The notes: generated from the letters alone by a model not told the origin. Shown: positions 22,970 through 31,803, numbered from the stretch's first letter. The stretch: DNA of 64,000 bases from Clostridia bacterium (GCA_017450025.1 JAFSYJ010000033.1:1-64000), one strand, 5' to 3'. Numbers and translations: made by a program.

Positions 22970-23845
22970 ATGAAAAAACTTGCCGCACTTTTCATTATTT
23001 TGGCACTTTTACTTACACAGACTTCCGCGTTTGCGGAAGATGAAGCCTCCCCTGCACTTCCGTCAAGCTTAAAGGTTTTAGCGATAGGCAACAGCTTCAG
23101 CGTTGACGCAATGCAGTGGCTATATAATGTCCTTACGGATATGGGCGTAGAGGAGGTTGTCCTCGGCAATCTATATGTATCGGGCTGTTCACTTGGAACG
23201 CACGCGTCAAACGCCAAAAACAATTCGGAGGCATATACATACTACAAATGCTCCAAGGACACAAACGGAGAATGGCAAAAGGCAAAAACGACTATGCTCT
23301 ACGGCATAGAAGACGAAGATTGGGATTATATCACGATGCAGCAGGCAAGCGGTCAGTCGGGCTTGCCGTCGTCGTATGAGCCATCGCTTTCGTACCTTAT
23401 CGACTATGTAAAGGCAAAAAGACCAAACGCCAAACTGCTCTGGCATATGACCTGGGCGTATCAGGGCGACAGCACGCACGCTTCGTTTATAAACTACGGC
23501 AAAAGCCAGAATGTTATGTACCGCTCAATTTTAAACGCGGTAAATCAAAATATCGTAAATAACAGCAGTTTTGACGGAATTATCCCCTGCGGCACAGCCG
23601 TTCAGAATATGCGCACATCGTCAATCGGTGACAATATGACGCGCGACGGTTACCATATGAATGTAGTTTACGGCAGGTATCTTCTCAGCGTTATGTGGGC
23701 AAAGATGCTGACGGGCAGCTCTGACTTTGCAAGCCTCACGGGAATCCCCGCAAGGATAGGCACAGTTGACAAAGACACTCTCGAAATAATAATCGAATCG
23801 GTCGAAAACGCGTATAAAAAGCCGTTTGAGGTCACGCCGTCATAA
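22970..23845 (+). CDS. Secreted SGNH-type hydrolase (DUF4886-like), N-terminal part of a split gene
   Basis: 291 residues: a signal peptide (LAALFIILALLLTQTSAFA), then an SGNH-like hydrolase domain. The nucleophile block is LAIGNSFSVDAMQWL (Ser in GNSFS); later blocks are MQQASGQSG and the C-terminal catalytic pair DGYHMN (Asp-x-x-His). Enzymes of this shape remove acetyl or other ester groups from sugars. AAAGGAAG precedes the ATG. The reading frame ends at TAA (23843-23845), but exactly the same frame stays open for another 519 codons carrying further domains. This looks like the first third of one large protein cut by an in-frame stop. Confidence 0.85.
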   Translation: MKKLAALFIILALLLTQTSAFAEDEASPALPSSLKVLAIGNSFSVDAMQWLYNVLTDMGVEEVVLGNLYVSGCSLGTHASNAKNNSEAYTYYKCSKDTNGEWQKAKTTMLYGIEDEDWDYITMQQASGQSGLPSSYEPSLSYLIDYVKAKRPNAKLLWHMTWAYQGDSTHASFINYGKSQNVMYRSILNAVNQNIVNNSSFDGIIPCGTAVQNMRTSSIGDNMTRDGYHMNVVYGRYLLSVMWAKMLTGSSDFASLTGIPARIGTVDKDTLEIIIESVENAYKKPFEVTPS

Positions 23846-25402
23846 CACAGAGCAGGCGGTGACGACACCGACTATGTAAAAGAAATCGATGACTGCTTTG
23901 TCGATGTAACGGATTTAGGTAAATATGACGCTTTAGAGAGCGTATTTACATTCAATGACAGCAGAACAATAGCGCGCAACGCCGTTGATATTGCATATCT
24001 CGGTGATATAGCGTCATCTCTTGAAGACAGAAACTGCGCGTATGTTGACGGAAGATTTTATGTACCTCAGCTTTTTCTGGATTACGCAGACGGAATTGAG
24101 CCTGCACAGCCGTATGACGAAAATTTGTTCGACATAAAGGCTGATATTTACAAAAACACAGACGATAGCTGGCAGGTTAAAATCTACCTCACATCATACC
24201 TTACCGACATCACGGTAAAGGGCAAAATAGTATTCACCTCACCCGAATGTATAAAAGGTCAGTCGTTTGATATTTCGTCAACGCCCGGCGAGCTTACAAC
24301 ATACGCCGTGTGCGATGTTCCGTCAATCGGTGCGGATAACGGCTACTGCGACCTCAAATTTAACTTTGTAACAAACAGCCGTACATACCCGTATGACTTC
24401 TGCAAAGCCGTGTCGCTTGCAAGTCCTGCAAACGGTATTGTGATTGACGGCGTAATCGAAGATGGCGAGTGGAACAGTGCCTGCGCCATAGTAACAGACG
24501 AAGAACAGTACGCATCACACCTTAAGGGCTGGGCAGGCAAAGAGGATATGTCTGCAAAATCCTATATCGCGTGGGATAATGAAAGATTTTATTTCTGCGG
24601 CGAAACGCTTGATAACACATTTGCAACAGCCGAAGAAAAACCAACGCTCTGGCAGGGTGACAGCATTCAGATAGTAGTTTATCACGATTCGGAAAATAAT
24701 CACTATGTCCCCGGCGAAGCAGGCAAAACATACCACGAGCTTGGGCTCGCGTCTGTAAACGGCGTTCCATGTGCGTATAAATTAAAGGCGCAGACAGACG
24801 CCACACAAACAGGCGAAATGACATACGCCGACTTTGCGCTCACAAACGACGGCAATAAAAATGTTTTTGAATTCAGTATTAAATGGAGTGACCTTTTCGG
24901 TTATGAATATACCCCAAGCGCAGGCGATACATTGGGATTTTCGGTAGTCTATAACGATAACGACGGCGAAGGCAGACGCGGCTTTGTTGAGTATTGCGGC
25001 ATTACCGACCCCAACGCTCTGTCACAGCTTTACCTGATGAACACTGCGCCGTCAAAAGACGAAATCAGCGTATATGTAAACGATAAAAAGCTCTCTTTTG
25101 ACAGTGCGCCCGTTATCGTACAAGGCAGAACGCTCGTTCCGCTCCGCGCTATATTTGAAGAACTCGGAGCAGATGTTTCGTGGGAAGATGAAACAAAAAC
25201 TGCATACGCCGAAAAAGACGGCATAACGCTCAGTATCACAATAGGCGGCAGCGTTATGACGGTTGGCGGAAAGGAAATCGCGCTTGATGTACCGCCGCAG
25301 CTTGTAAAGGACAGAACGCTCGTTCCGCTCCGCGCTGTATCAGAGGCTTTTGGCAACACGGTTGACTGGATTGACGAGACAAAAACGGTTATTATTCACT
25401 AA
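23846..25402 (+). pseudogene. C-terminal part of the split surface protein: CBM9-like and stalk domains
   Basis: Directly after the TAA at 23843 the same frame is open for 519 codons to 25402. It has no ATG in frame and no ribosome site in the first 280 bases; a TTG at 24125 is the first possible start. The content is coherent: an acidic linker (DDTDYVKEIDDCFVDVTDLG), a beta domain, a CBM9-type or DOMON-like module (IDGVIEDGEWNSACAI, QGDSIQIVVYHD) and two copper-amine-oxidase-N-like stalk repeats, each with GRTLVPLRA or DRTLVPLRA and followed by DETKT. Such tails are common on Clostridia surface proteins. It is expressed only by stop readthrough, or is a recent pseudogene. Confidence 0.7.
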
Positions 25403-25412
25403 CAATCAGATA

Positions 25413-25529
25413 AAAAAGTGTTTTCAGCATATCAACCCCCTGTCCCCCAATCTTGGGGGCAGAGCGGTGAACTTTTTTGAAACAAGCTATTTGCGCACTT
25501 TCGCGCGCAATTTCCTATGTTATAAAAAA
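25413..25529 (+). repeat. Repeat R2, copy C
   Basis: The third copy starts AAAAAGTGTTTTCAGC and ends CCTATGTTATAAAAAAG, with CCCCCAA/TTGGGGG hairpin arms. It begins 10 bases after the stop of the stalk-protein frame. Its 3' edge merges into a terminator hairpin. Confidence 0.8.
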
Positions 25530-25554
25530 GAATCGAGTTCAACTCGATTCTTTT
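25526..25554. terminator. Bidirectional terminator
   Basis: AAAAGAATCGAGTT (25526-25539) and AACTCGATTCTTTT (25541-25554) are perfect complements, giving A/T tracts on both sides. It lies between the converging stalk-protein and trxB genes. Confidence 0.8.
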
Positions 25555-25596
25555 CTTTAATTATTCATTATTTTTTATTCATTATTCATTCCCAAA

Positions 25597-26502
25597 CTAC
25601 CTATCTATATACTCGCACGCCGCAAGTGCCGCCACCGCTCCGTCAGCCGCGGCGGTTGTAACCTGCCGTATGCGCTTGTTGCGGCAGTCGCCTGCCACAA
25701 ACACGCCTTCGGTCTTTGTGCGGCAATCCTCGCCAGAATCGGCATAGCCGCGCTCTGTAAGCTCCAAAACATTTTCAAACGGCTCGTTCTGCGGAATAAG
25801 CCCAATCGCCAAAAATACGCCGTTCACCGCAATTTCGCGTTCTTCGCCGCCCGAAAGCTTTATCTTGATTCCCGTAATGCCGTTTTCGTCGGATAAATAC
25901 TCCTCAAGATGCGCGCCGCATATGATTTCGGCGTTTTCTTTTGTTTTGAGCTGCTCTGCAAGCTTTGCCTCGCCTGTCAGATAATCAAGGTCCTGAATAA
26001 CATAAAGCTTTTTAACTGTTTCCGAGAGCAAAAGCGCCTCCTGCAAAGCCGAGTTGCCGCCGCCTATCACAGCGACCGTCTGACCGCCGTAAAAAGCTCC
26101 GTCGCAAACGGCACAAAACGATATTCCGTCGCCGATAAGCGCGTCCTCGCCCTCAAGCCCAAGCGTGCGGTGGCGCGCGCCCGTCGCAATTATAACAGCG
26201 CGCGCTACGAATTCGCCCGCATCTGTCACAACTGTCTTTGTGTCGCCGCCGTCGCGAATCTCCGTCACGACTGCGCTTTCCATTTCCGCGCCCTGTTCAA
26301 GCGCCTGCTCAACGAGCTTTTCGGCGTATTCATTGCCCGAAATCTGTATAAATCCGGGTATATTTTCCACCTTGGGCGAATATGTTATTTGACCGCCGAA
26401 TGTTTCTTTTTCAATTACAAGAACGCTTTTTGACGCTCTGCACGCGTACAGCGCCGCCATAAGACCTGATACGCCGCCGCCAATTACAATAATGTCGTAC
26501 AT
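25597..26502 (-). CDS. trxB: Thioredoxin reductase
   Basis: A 301-residue FAD enzyme that reduces thioredoxin-type proteins with NADPH. The FAD loop IIVIGGGVSGLMAA is at the amino end, the redox pair CAVC is Cys130/Cys133, the pyridine-nucleotide loop is VAVIGGGNSALQEAL, and the FAD tail motif is VFVAGDCRNK. Length is typical. It lies 71 bases downstream of nrdD in the same direction. Since that NrdD carries its own redoxin domain, this TrxB may be its dedicated electron donor; that is inference from context. AGAGGGA precedes the ATG. Confidence 0.94.
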   Translation of the reverse strand: MYDIIVIGGGVSGLMAALYACRASKSVLVIEKETFGGQITYSPKVENIPGFIQISGNEYAEKLVEQALEQGAEMESAVVTEIRDGGDTKTVVTDAGEFVARAVIIATGARHRTLGLEGEDALIGDGISFCAVCDGAFYGGQTVAVIGGGNSALQEALLLSETVKKLYVIQDLDYLTGEAKLAEQLKTKENAEIICGAHLEEYLSDENGITGIKIKLSGGEEREIAVNGVFLAIGLIPQNEPFENVLELTERGYADSGEDCRTKTEGVFVAGDCRNKRIRQVTTAAADGAVAALAACEYIDR

Positions 26503-26573
26503 AGTCTTTCCCTCTGAAAAATTATTTTAAATTGCAAAGGGCGCAAAACCTGCGCCCTTCTACATCATATTAC

Positions 26574-28949
26574 CTACGCAAGGTATTTTTTGATTTCCGC
26601 AATACCCGTGTATTTTTCCGCGCTGCCATCTTTTATAACAACAAGCGTCGGAGCCTGCTTTACACCGAGGCTCTTTGCGAGGTCGGGCTTTTCGTTGGCG
26701 TAAATCTTTTCGTACTGCGCGCCTGCTTTGTCAAGTGCCGCGCCCGCTATTTTGCAGTTCGGGCAGGTCGGCGTTGCAAAAAGATAAACCGCGTTGCCTC
26801 CGACTTCCGCTACCTCTGCGCTTTGTTCTTCTTTTTCAGCCTTCGGTGCGGCCTCGATATGGCGCGTCAAGCGCGATGCTCCGAGGTCGTAAACCTTTCT
26901 GTCGTTGTATTCCTGAGTTTTGCCGTCGTTCCAGTTCTGAACGGGACGGTAGTAGCCTGTTATGCGGCTGTAAACCTCTGTACTCTCACCGCACTCGGGG
27001 CATGTAAAGTGTTCGCCTGCGATATATCCGTGCGTTTTGCAAACGGAATATGTCGGTGAAAGCGTGTAGTACGGCAGCTTGTAATTTTCTGCAATTTTGC
27101 GTACAAGGTTTGCCGCTGATTTCCAATCGGGCAGCTTTTCGCCGAGGAAGGCGTGGAAAACAGTACCCGAAGTATAAAGCGTCTGCAGCTCGTCTTGGAT
27201 ATCGAGAGCGGAGAATACATCTTCCGTATATCCGACGGGCAGATGTGATGAGTTTGTGTAATAAGGCGTATCGTCGCACGATTTTGCCGCGGTTATAATA
27301 TCGGGATAACGCTTTTTGTCGTGCTTTGCAAGACGGTACGCGGTAGATTCCGCAGGAGTAGCCTCAAGGTTAAACAAATCGCCGTATTTTTCCTGATAAT
27401 CCGAAAGACGCTCGCGCATATGGTTAAGAACATCTTTTGTAAAGTTCTGTGTTTTTTCGTGCGTCATATCTGCGCGCAGCCATTTTGCGTTAAGGCCAAC
27501 TTCGTTCATTCCGACAAGGCCGATAGTTGAGAAGTGGTTTGCAAATGTGCCGAGGTAACGCTTTGTGTAAGGATAAAGGCCGTTTTCGAGAAGCCTTGTG
27601 ATAACCGAACGCTTAACATCGAGTGAGCGTGCGGCGATGTCCATCATTTTGTCAAGACGCTTGTAAAAATCTTCTTCGTCTTTAGCAAGGTAAGCAATAC
27701 GCGGCATATTAATCGTAACAACGCCGATTGAGCCTGTGCTCTCGCCGCTTCCGAAGAAGCCGCCCGACTTTTTGCGAAGCTCGCGCAAGTCAAGACGCAG
27801 ACGGCAACACATCGAGCGTACATCGCTTGGCTCCATATCACTGTTTATATAGTTTGAGAAGTACGGCGTGCCGTATTTTGAAGTCATTTCAAACAAAAGG
27901 CGGTTGTTTTCGGTATCGGACCAGTCAAAGTTGTTTGTTATCGAGTATGTCGGGATAGGATATTGGAATCCGCGTCCGTTGGCGTCGCCCTCTATCATAA
28001 CCTCGATAAACGCCTTGTTTATCATGTCAAGCTCTTTTTGGCAGTCCTTGTATTTAAAGTCCATCTCCTTGCCGCCTACGATGCAGTTTTGTTCAGCCAA
28101 GTCGGCAGGAACTACCCAGTCGAGCGTAACGTTCGAGAACGGAGCCTGCGTGCCCCAGCGTGAAGGTGTGTTAACGCCGTAGATAAAAGACTCTATGCAC
28201 TTTTTAACCTGATCGTAAGGAAGGTTGTCCGCCTTAACAAACGGAGCAAGGTATGTGTCAAACGATGAGAACGCCTGTGCACCTGCCCATTCGTTCTGCA
28301 TAATACCGAGGAAGTTTACCATCTGGTTGCAGAGCGTTGCAAGGTGCTTTGCGGGAGACGAAGTGATTTTTCCGTTTACGCCGCCGAGGCCTTCCTGAAT
28401 AAGCTGTCTCAAGGACCAGCCTGCGCAGTAGCCCGTGAGCATTGATAAGTCGTGAAGGTGAATATCCGCGTTGCGGTGAGCGTCGCCTATCTCGTCGTCA
28501 TAAATTTCCGAAAGCCAGTAGTTGGCCGTGATAGCGCCCGAATTTGAAAGAATAAGACCGCCTACGGAATATGTTACGGTAGAATTTTCTTTAACGCGCC
28601 AGTCGTTGACCTGAACATAATTGTCAACGGTCTGCTTGTAATCTATGAGAGTTGTTGACAGATTACGCAGTTTTTCACGCTGACGGCGGTAAATGATGTA
28701 TGCCTTTGCAACATCGTCATAGCCTGCTTTTATCAAAACGGATTCAACGCTGTCCTGAATATTTTCGACAGTGATCACGCCGTCCTGGATCTTTGGCTCA
28801 AAGTCAGCCGTAACCTTGAGCGAAAGAAAATCAATAACATCGCTGTGGTAATTAAGGTCGCAGGCGTCAAATGCCTGAGTTATCGCGTTTGAGATTTTCG
28901 ACAGGTCAAATTCAACGTTTGAGCCGTCTCTTTTTTGTACTTTATACAT
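26574..28949 (-). CDS. nrdD: Anaerobic ribonucleoside-triphosphate reductase with fused redoxin domain
   Basis: A 791-residue class III ribonucleotide reductase, oxygen-sensitive, making dNTPs with a glycyl radical. An ATP cone opens the protein (YKVQKRDGSNVEFDLSKI). The catalytic barrel follows, then the zinc site CKTHGYIAGEHFTCPECG and the radical loop RITGYYRPVQNW with Gly665. After about 30 linker residues comes an extra domain, 717-791: VYLFATPTCPNCKIAG with Cys729/Cys732 and the cis-proline motif QAPTLVVI, a thioredoxin/glutaredoxin fold. Most NrdD proteins lack it. AAGGAGTG precedes the ATG. It is preceded by nrdG and followed by trxB; a pair of NrdR boxes overlaps its promoter. Confidence 0.95.
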   Translation of the reverse strand: MYKVQKRDGSNVEFDLSKISNAITQAFDACDLNYHSDVIDFLSLKVTADFEPKIQDGVITVENIQDSVESVLIKAGYDDVAKAYIIYRRQREKLRNLSTTLIDYKQTVDNYVQVNDWRVKENSTVTYSVGGLILSNSGAITANYWLSEIYDDEIGDAHRNADIHLHDLSMLTGYCAGWSLRQLIQEGLGGVNGKITSSPAKHLATLCNQMVNFLGIMQNEWAGAQAFSSFDTYLAPFVKADNLPYDQVKKCIESFIYGVNTPSRWGTQAPFSNVTLDWVVPADLAEQNCIVGGKEMDFKYKDCQKELDMINKAFIEVMIEGDANGRGFQYPIPTYSITNNFDWSDTENNRLLFEMTSKYGTPYFSNYINSDMEPSDVRSMCCRLRLDLRELRKKSGGFFGSGESTGSIGVVTINMPRIAYLAKDEEDFYKRLDKMMDIAARSLDVKRSVITRLLENGLYPYTKRYLGTFANHFSTIGLVGMNEVGLNAKWLRADMTHEKTQNFTKDVLNHMRERLSDYQEKYGDLFNLEATPAESTAYRLAKHDKKRYPDIITAAKSCDDTPYYTNSSHLPVGYTEDVFSALDIQDELQTLYTSGTVFHAFLGEKLPDWKSAANLVRKIAENYKLPYYTLSPTYSVCKTHGYIAGEHFTCPECGESTEVYSRITGYYRPVQNWNDGKTQEYNDRKVYDLGASRLTRHIEAAPKAEKEEQSAEVAEVGGNAVYLFATPTCPNCKIAGAALDKAGAQYEKIYANEKPDLAKSLGVKQAPTLVVIKDGSAEKYTGIAEIKKYLA

Positions 28950-28985
28950 AAGTAAAACACTCCTTACTTTTTATCGTGCAGATTT

Positions 28986-29038
28986 ATTCTACCACATATT
29001 TTGCGCTGTGTCAAGAGGCAAAACACAATATATTGTGT
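28986..29038 (-). promoter_or_regulatory. nrdD promoter with NrdR box pair
   Basis: On the minus strand TTGACA (29014-29009) and TAGAAT (28991-28986) are 17 bases apart. The 16-mer ACACAATATATTGTGT at 29023-29038 is a perfect palindrome matching the NrdR-box consensus. A weaker copy (10 of 16 matching) lies at 28991-29006, 32 bp away and inside the promoter spacer. Paired boxes three helical turns apart are the known NrdR arrangement, so repression when dATP is plentiful is expected. Confidence 0.8.
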
Positions 29039-29052
29039 TTTTTTAAAATTTT

Positions 29053-29745
29053 TTAAATTCCGCGCAGTGACACGGCTTTGATGTATTTTTTAGCGGCTTC
29101 TGCCATTTTTTGCATTTCTTCTTTGGGAACGCCGCTCATATTTTCGCCTATCAAGTTGCCGCTGTCCGTAAACGCCTGCAAAAAATATCTCTTTGCGCCT
29201 TTAATCCATTCCGCAGCTTTTTCTATTGAATTCACATCGTGGAACTGCCGCACAACGGTTGTCCTGAACTCGTAATCAACACCGCCCTCAAGCAAAAGCT
29301 TAACGCTCTCCTTTATGGGCGTAATGTCAAACGACGGCACGCCGACTGTTTCGGCATATAAGCCGGGGCAGTTTTTTATATCCATCGCAACATAATCGAG
29401 AACGCCGCTTTTAATAAGCTCCTCCAGCCTTTCCGGGAATGTCCCGTTTGTGTCAAGCTTTACAGAATACCCAAGCGCGCGTATCTCGGCGATAAAATCA
29501 GCTATGTCCTTTTGCATAAGCGGCTCGCCGCCCGTTATCGCCACGCCGTCTAAAAGCCCCTGCCGCTTTTTGAGAAAGCTTATTACCTCCTCTGCCGCGA
29601 TGCGCTCGTCTGTGTTTATCTCGGTCACAAGCGGCGCGTTGTGGCAAAATGGACATCTCATATTGCAGCCTGCCGTAAAAACCGTGCAGGCAACACGACC
29701 CGGAAAATCCAAAAGAGTCATTTTCAAAAATCCGTTTATAATCAT
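29053..29745 (-). CDS. nrdG: Anaerobic ribonucleotide reductase activase
   Basis: A 230-residue radical-SAM enzyme that creates the glycyl radical on NrdD. The [4Fe-4S] ligands are Cys27, Cys31 and Cys34 in CNMRCPFC, and the SAM-binding GGEP motif follows (AITGGEPLMQ). It is of the longer NrdG type with the amino signature GFLKMTLLDFPG. The ATG at 29745 is used because GGAGG lies nine bases upstream; the longer frame to 29838 runs through regulatory boxes. nrdD starts 103 bases downstream behind its own promoter, so nrdG and nrdD are transcribed separately or by read-through. Confidence 0.94.
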   Translation of the reverse strand: MIINGFLKMTLLDFPGRVACTVFTAGCNMRCPFCHNAPLVTEINTDERIAAEEVISFLKKRQGLLDGVAITGGEPLMQKDIADFIAEIRALGYSVKLDTNGTFPERLEELIKSGVLDYVAMDIKNCPGLYAETVGVPSFDITPIKESVKLLLEGGVDYEFRTTVVRQFHDVNSIEKAAEWIKGAKRYFLQAFTDSGNLIGENMSGVPKEEMQKMAEAAKKYIKAVSLRGI

Positions 29746-29772
29746 TTTAAATAACCTCCGATATTTTCTATT

Positions 29773-29820
29773 ATACAACTTATTGATACAAAATGCAATA
29801 CAAACCACAATATATTGATA
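29773..29820 (-). promoter_or_regulatory. NrdR box pair before nrdG
   Basis: Two 16-mers, ATACAACTTATTGATA (29773-29788) and CCACAATATATTGATA (29805-29820), match the NrdR palindrome in their cores and are spaced 32 bp start to start, as at nrdD. They lie between nrdG and the divergent TPR gene. Confidence 0.65.
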
Positions 29821-29873
29821 AAAAACTTGCAAAAGCATAAAAAGTGTGCTACTATAATAAGGAGGTGAGATAC

Positions 29874-30686
29874 ATGGAAGTTTATGATTATACCGACCCC
29901 GTCTGCCCCTTTTGCACGGAGCAGTATCAAAAAGAGCCGCCTGTGCGCGCTATTCCGATAGACAGAGTTCTTTCAAAGCTTGACGAACTCCTTGACCGCG
30001 ATAACAGCGCCGAGGCAAAGCGTATGCTTTTGTATTGGCTTTCGGAAGCGCGCCTCGGAAAAGACGGGCGCGGCGAGATCACCGTTTTAAATGAGCTTAT
30101 GGGGCTCTGCCGCACAACAGGCGACCGGGACAATGCGTTTAAGTACGCGGAAGAAGGCATCGCACTTGCCAAAAAGGATCATTGGCAGAGCATAACGGGC
30201 GCGACCGTCGCGCTTAATGCGGCGACCGTCTGTAAGGCGTTCGGCGAGCCAAAGCGTGCTATGGAGCTTTACCGCCACGCACAAAAAATATATGAACAAT
30301 ACCTCTCAGACGACTACCGCCTCGGAAGTCTTTATAATAATATGGCACTTGCACTTGCGGAGCTTGGCGAATATGTCGAAGCTGAGGAGCTTTATAATAA
30401 GGCGCTCTGTATTATGGAAAAGCTCCCAAACCGCGAGCCCGAGCAGGCTGTGACATATCTTAATATCGCAGACCTCGTAACAGCGCGCGACGGAGCGGAA
30501 AACGCCGAAAGCCGCGTCAATGACTGCCTTGATAAGGCGGAGGAGCTTTTGGAAAAAGCTGAAATCCGCGACGGAAAATACGCCTTTGTCTGTGAAAAAT
30601 GCGCGTCTGTTTTCGGATATTACGGCAGATTTGCCTACGAACAAATATTAAATGAAAGAGTAAATGAGATTTATGAACGGACTTGA
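29874..30686 (+). CDS. TPR-repeat protein
   Basis: A 270-residue cytoplasmic protein made mainly of helical tetratricopeptide-like repeats (for example NNMALALAELGEYVEAEELY and LNAATVCKAFGEPKRAMELY). A short amino-terminal segment contains CPFC, which could bind metal together with the CEKC pair near the carboxyl end. TPRs bind partner proteins. The ATG at 29874 has a perfect AAGGAGGTGAG site. Its 3' end overlaps the DUF4037 gene by 23 bases, so the two are translationally coupled and probably work together. It is divergent from nrdG. Confidence 0.85.
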   Translation: MEVYDYTDPVCPFCTEQYQKEPPVRAIPIDRVLSKLDELLDRDNSAEAKRMLLYWLSEARLGKDGRGEITVLNELMGLCRTTGDRDNAFKYAEEGIALAKKDHWQSITGATVALNAATVCKAFGEPKRAMELYRHAQKIYEQYLSDDYRLGSLYNNMALALAELGEYVEAEELYNKALCIMEKLPNREPEQAVTYLNIADLVTARDGAENAESRVNDCLDKAEELLEKAEIRDGKYAFVCEKCASVFGYYGRFAYEQILNERVNEIYERT

Positions 30687-31611
30687 GCTTTCGCGTAAAT
30701 ATTATGAAGAATTTGGAAAGCCGATGATTTATGAAAAGTTCCCCCACCTTGTGCCGTATGTTGCAGCCGGGCTTTGCGGACAAGGCTCCGAATGCCTCGG
30801 CTTTGATGATGAAGTCTCGCGCGACCACGATTTTGAGCCGGGGTTTATTGTTTTTCTGCCCGATGAGGATATTATAGACCGTAGGCAGGCTTTTTTGCTG
30901 GAACGGGCTTATTCGTCGCTCCCAAAGGAGTTTTGCGGCGTAAGGCGCTCAAATATCGCGCCTGTCGGCGGAGCAAGACACGGAGTTATCAGAACTGCTG
31001 ATTTTTTTAATAAAACCGTTGGCACGCCCGACGGCAGTTTGTCACTCACAAGCTGGCTGACAGTACCCGACTGTTCTCTTTGCGAGGCGACAAACGGTGA
31101 AATCTTTGAGGATAACTACGGCGAAGTCACTAAAATCCGCAAAAATCTCTCCTCTATGCCCGAGGACGCACGCCGCAAGCGGCTCTCGGGCAGGCTCTTG
31201 ATGATGGCGCAATCGGGGCAGTATAACTATCCGCGCTGCCTCGCACATGGCGAAACTGCAGCGGCGCAGCTCTGCGCTTTTGAATTTTCCAAACGCGGCG
31301 CAGAAGCCGTATTTTTATTAAATCGCCGCCCGATGCCGTATTATAAATGGTCTTTCCGCGCAATGCGAAGCCTCGACACTCTCAGCGACCTTGCGGACAC
31401 ATTCGAATACCTCATAACCGCCGATAACTCACCCGAAAACGCCGACACAAAAAAAGAAGTTATCGAAAGCGTATGCAAGCTTATATCCGACGAAGTAGCG
31501 GCTCGGGGCATTGCCTCACCTGACGCCGAACTCGAACGCCTCGCATACGCTGTAAATGACAGTATCAAGAACCCCGCAGTACGCTCTATGAATATTTTTT
31601 GCACCTTGTAG
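30664..31611 (+). CDS. DUF4037 protein, nucleotidyltransferase-like
   Basis: A 315-residue protein of the DUF4037 type. Its amino half resembles a nucleotidyltransferase fold: VAAGLCGQGSECLGFDDEVS followed by SRDHDFEPGF, where the two acidic residues could bind metal. The C-terminal half is helical. No substrate is known for the family. The start overlaps the TPR gene; the ATG at 30673 (third codon later) is an equal alternative. A hairpin follows directly after the stop. The pair TPR + DUF4037 suggests a protein-recruited nucleotidylating enzyme, an inference only. Confidence 0.8.
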   Translation: MRFMNGLELSRKYYEEFGKPMIYEKFPHLVPYVAAGLCGQGSECLGFDDEVSRDHDFEPGFIVFLPDEDIIDRRQAFLLERAYSSLPKEFCGVRRSNIAPVGGARHGVIRTADFFNKTVGTPDGSLSLTSWLTVPDCSLCEATNGEIFEDNYGEVTKIRKNLSSMPEDARRKRLSGRLLMMAQSGQYNYPRCLAHGETAAAQLCAFEFSKRGAEAVFLLNRRPMPYYKWSFRAMRSLDTLSDLADTFEYLITADNSPENADTKKEVIESVCKLISDEVAARGIASPDAELERLAYAVNDSIKNPAVRSMNIFCTL

Positions 31612-31619
31612 TCATAAAA

Positions 31620-31644
31620 AACGGGCAGTTCACGAACCGCCCGT
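31620..31644. terminator. Hairpin after the DUF4037 gene
   Basis: AACGGGC-A-GTT (31620-31629) pairs with AAC-C-GCCCGTT with one mismatch. Leftward it is followed by TTTTTT, rightward only by ATATTATT, so it best terminates transcripts from the right. Confidence 0.6.
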
Positions 31645-31702
31645 TATATTATTACTCAATTTTATCGCGCCCGCCATAAGGGCGCAAAGAAAATAGTGCA
31701 GA

Positions 31703-31782
31703 ACGGACAAACTGAGCCAAAGCGAATGCTTTGGGTTACCCGAAGGCGTATATAGATACGCCGAGAGGCGAAGTTTGTTCGT
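31703..31782. ncRNA. Possible 80-nt three-stem structured RNA
   Basis: ACGGACAAACT (31703-31713) closes with AGTTTGTTCGT (31772-31782). Inside are two perfect hairpins, CCAAAGC/GCTTTGG (31717-31734, loop GAAT) and GGCGTAT/ATACGCC (31745-31762, loop ATAG). The result is a three-way junction of the same style as the R1 elements. No coding frame is present. Strand and function are unknown. Confidence 0.4.
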
Positions 31783-31803
31783 AGAAAAAGGCTTATTATT
31801 AGA

